6,078 nucleotides of DNA from NCBI GenBank assembly GCA_938009335.1, contig CALLHT010000177.1:1-6078 (forward strand), in the 5' to 3' direction. The position numbers were made by a program, and so were the translations under genes. The notes below the pieces were generated by a model that was given only the letters and a program-made list of their open reading frames with translations, was not told where the DNA came from and did not search any database. This DNA comes from an uncultured Rhizobiaceae group bacterium. GTDB taxonomy: Bacteria > Pseudomonadota > Alphaproteobacteria > Rhizobiales > Rhizobiaceae. Shown piece by piece: positions 5,098 through 6,078 of the stretch (position 1 is the first letter of the stretch; each line of letters starts with the position of its first letter).

Positions 5098-5604
5098 ATG
5101 AAACTCGTTTTATATCTTATTGGCCGTCTTTTCGTCATCACCTTCGCATTACTGATCGCCTTGCTTGCAGGCTCTTTATTCATTGGCTTTGGTCTGGCGT
5201 CAGGCATGTTTCCAGAATTGGCTCATTCAGCCGATGGTGCATCGGTCTTTGGTACAGAGACGGATCGAACAATCCTCGCCGTTGCTTCAGTCGTTTTGGG
5301 AGCTGTTGCCAGCTTCCAACTCGTTGGCCTTGCGACCGTTCCCGTAACCATCGCGATTGCCATTAGCGAATTAATGCGCTGGCAGGGCATGACTGTTCAT
5401 TTGGTACTTGGCGGAGTATGTGCGTTGTTCGTTATGTTCTCAGCCCTGGCATTGCCCCAAGGCGAAATGCCCGCGAACGGCACAGTCATCGTTTCACTTG
5501 CTGCTGGTTTTGTGGCGGCTTTTTTCTACTGGCTGATAGCAGGTAGGAATGCTGGCGAGTGGTTATCCCCGCTCAGTGAACAAAATTCGCACCGCAAAGA
5601 CTGA
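5098..5604 (+). CDS. Conserved hypothetical membrane protein (four predicted TM helices)
   Basis: A 168-residue membrane protein with hydrophobic segments at about 4-35, 58-89, 101-120 and 128-149. SELMRW at 90-95 and YWLIAGRNAGEW at 144-155 resemble a conserved hypothetical family I recall from Hyphomicrobiales; no activity is known to me. The family-like core ends at Trp155. The last 13 residues (LSPLSEQNSHRKD) are polar and lie over the 3' end of the convergent lysE-like gene. No Shine-Dalgarno is visible before ATG 5098, but it is the first start after the in-frame TAA of the upstream membrane-protein gene (5068-5070), so translation may depend on coupling to that gene. Coding assignment is good; function unknown. 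Confidence 0.82.
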   Translation: MKLVLYLIGRLFVITFALLIALLAGSLFIGFGLASGMFPELAHSADGASVFGTETDRTILAVASVVLGAVASFQLVGLATVPVTIAIAISELMRWQGMTVHLVLGGVCALFVMFSALALPQGEMPANGTVIVSLAAGFVAAFFYWLIAGRNAGEWLSPLSEQNSHRKD

Positions 5605-6078
5605 AAATACGCTGGCAAAGAGCCAATCAATTACCCGCGTGATTTTAGGATTGCGTTTGAGGGAATCCGCAACCCTATCGACGGCCAATATCATAAAGAT
5701 AGAGCAAACAATCGCGATGGCGATGAAATAAAAGCCGAGAAAAATCATTTTGCCCGCAGCATTTGGATCTGATGTTGTCACGAATTGCGGCAAGAACGTA
5801 ATGAAGAAAATCACAATCTTCGGATTGAGCAGATTGATCCCGATTCCAGTCAGCCAGTTCTTGAAAAGACTGACCTTGGCCTTCTCGCCCGCTTCCAACG
5901 AAAAAGCAGACCCTTCGCGGATTGCCTGGATCGCCAACCATAATAAATACAGCGCACCAACGATTTTCAGCACCAGAAAACCAACAGGCGATGCCTGAAT
6001 AAGCGCAGAAATACCAAATGCTGCAAGCAGTGTATGAATAACAACGCCAGATGACGCGCCTAACATGGCTGCAATGCC
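5563..6078 (-). CDS. LysE/RhtB family amino-acid exporter (5' end missing)
   Basis: An inner-membrane exporter of the LysE/RhtB superfamily, which pumps out amino acids or related metabolites. 171 C-terminal residues are visible and the reading frame runs off the window end; the missing part should hold the family's N-terminal PGP motif. Visible features fit the family: a first helix with GASSGVVIHTLLAAFG, a second helix followed by KIVGALYLLWLAIQ, a polar loop, NLLNPKIVIFFITFLPQF (Asn85-Pro86-Lys87 of the visible part), then two C-terminal helices. The ATG complementary to 6064-6066 is internal, because GIAA precedes it in the same frame and matches the family's usual helix. The substrate cannot be predicted. 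It converges on the + strand membrane-protein gene and overlaps it by 42 nt, with no terminator between them. Confidence 0.92.
   Translation of the reverse strand, partial: GIAAMLGASSGVVIHTLLAAFGISALIQASPVGFLVLKIVGALYLLWLAIQAIREGSAFSLEAGEKAKVSLFKNWLTGIGINLLNPKIVIFFITFLPQFVTTSDPNAAGKMIFLGFYFIAIAIVCSIFMILAVDRVADSLKRNPKITRVIDWLFASVFSVFAVRILFTERG

Noticed and set aside
1..6078. Mobile element, defence system, CRISPR array or horizontally acquired island
   Set aside because: No transposase, integrase, phage, toxin or repeat-array signature was seen; the genes are conserved housekeeping types with similar base composition throughout.

Overview
The window looks like ordinary chromosomal DNA from an alphaproteobacterium, most likely of the order Hyphomicrobiales (Rhizobiales). 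The evidence is an IalB-family secreted protein directly upstream of an rlmN whose protein closely resembles the Brucella/Rhizobium form as I remember it, plus a cluster of arylesterase, thpR, pterin dehydratase and a YkvA-like gene that I recall from that order. Base composition looks moderate, roughly half G+C by eye, which is low for classical rhizobia. I cannot name a genus. I see no mobile element, CRISPR array, tRNA or rRNA.

Layout on the + strand: (1) 1-552 is the 3' part of a TesA-like GDSL arylesterase whose start and signal peptide lie before the window. (2) 652-2490 is a tight run of four genes: thpR (2H phosphodiesterase), phhB (pterin-4a-carbinolamine dehydratase, overlapping thpR by 11 nt), a DUF1232/YkvA-like protein and a TrmH/SpoU-type RNA methyltransferase, probably one transcription unit. 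(3) 2491-2709 is the longest non-coding stretch. It is AT-rich, holds promoter-like hexamers and several dyads, and precedes the IalB-family gene (2710-3225). (4) rlmN follows after 60 nt at 3286-4518. (5) After 129 nt come two small membrane-protein genes (4648-5070 and 5098-5604) of unknown function. (6) On the - strand, 5563-6078 is the C-terminal part of a LysE-family exporter, convergent with and overlapping the second membrane-protein gene by 42 nt.

Functionally the window mixes RNA enzymes (ThpR, TrmH-like, RlmN), a cofactor-recycling enzyme (PhhB), an envelope-directed protein (IalB family) and membrane proteins. Apart from operon-like spacing there is no sign of a single dedicated pathway, and I found no convincing new system. 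The most notable details are small-scale: a perfect 8-bp inverted repeat touching the rlmN start codon, other dyads near gene starts, and a convergent gene overlap that coincides with the non-conserved tail of a membrane protein.
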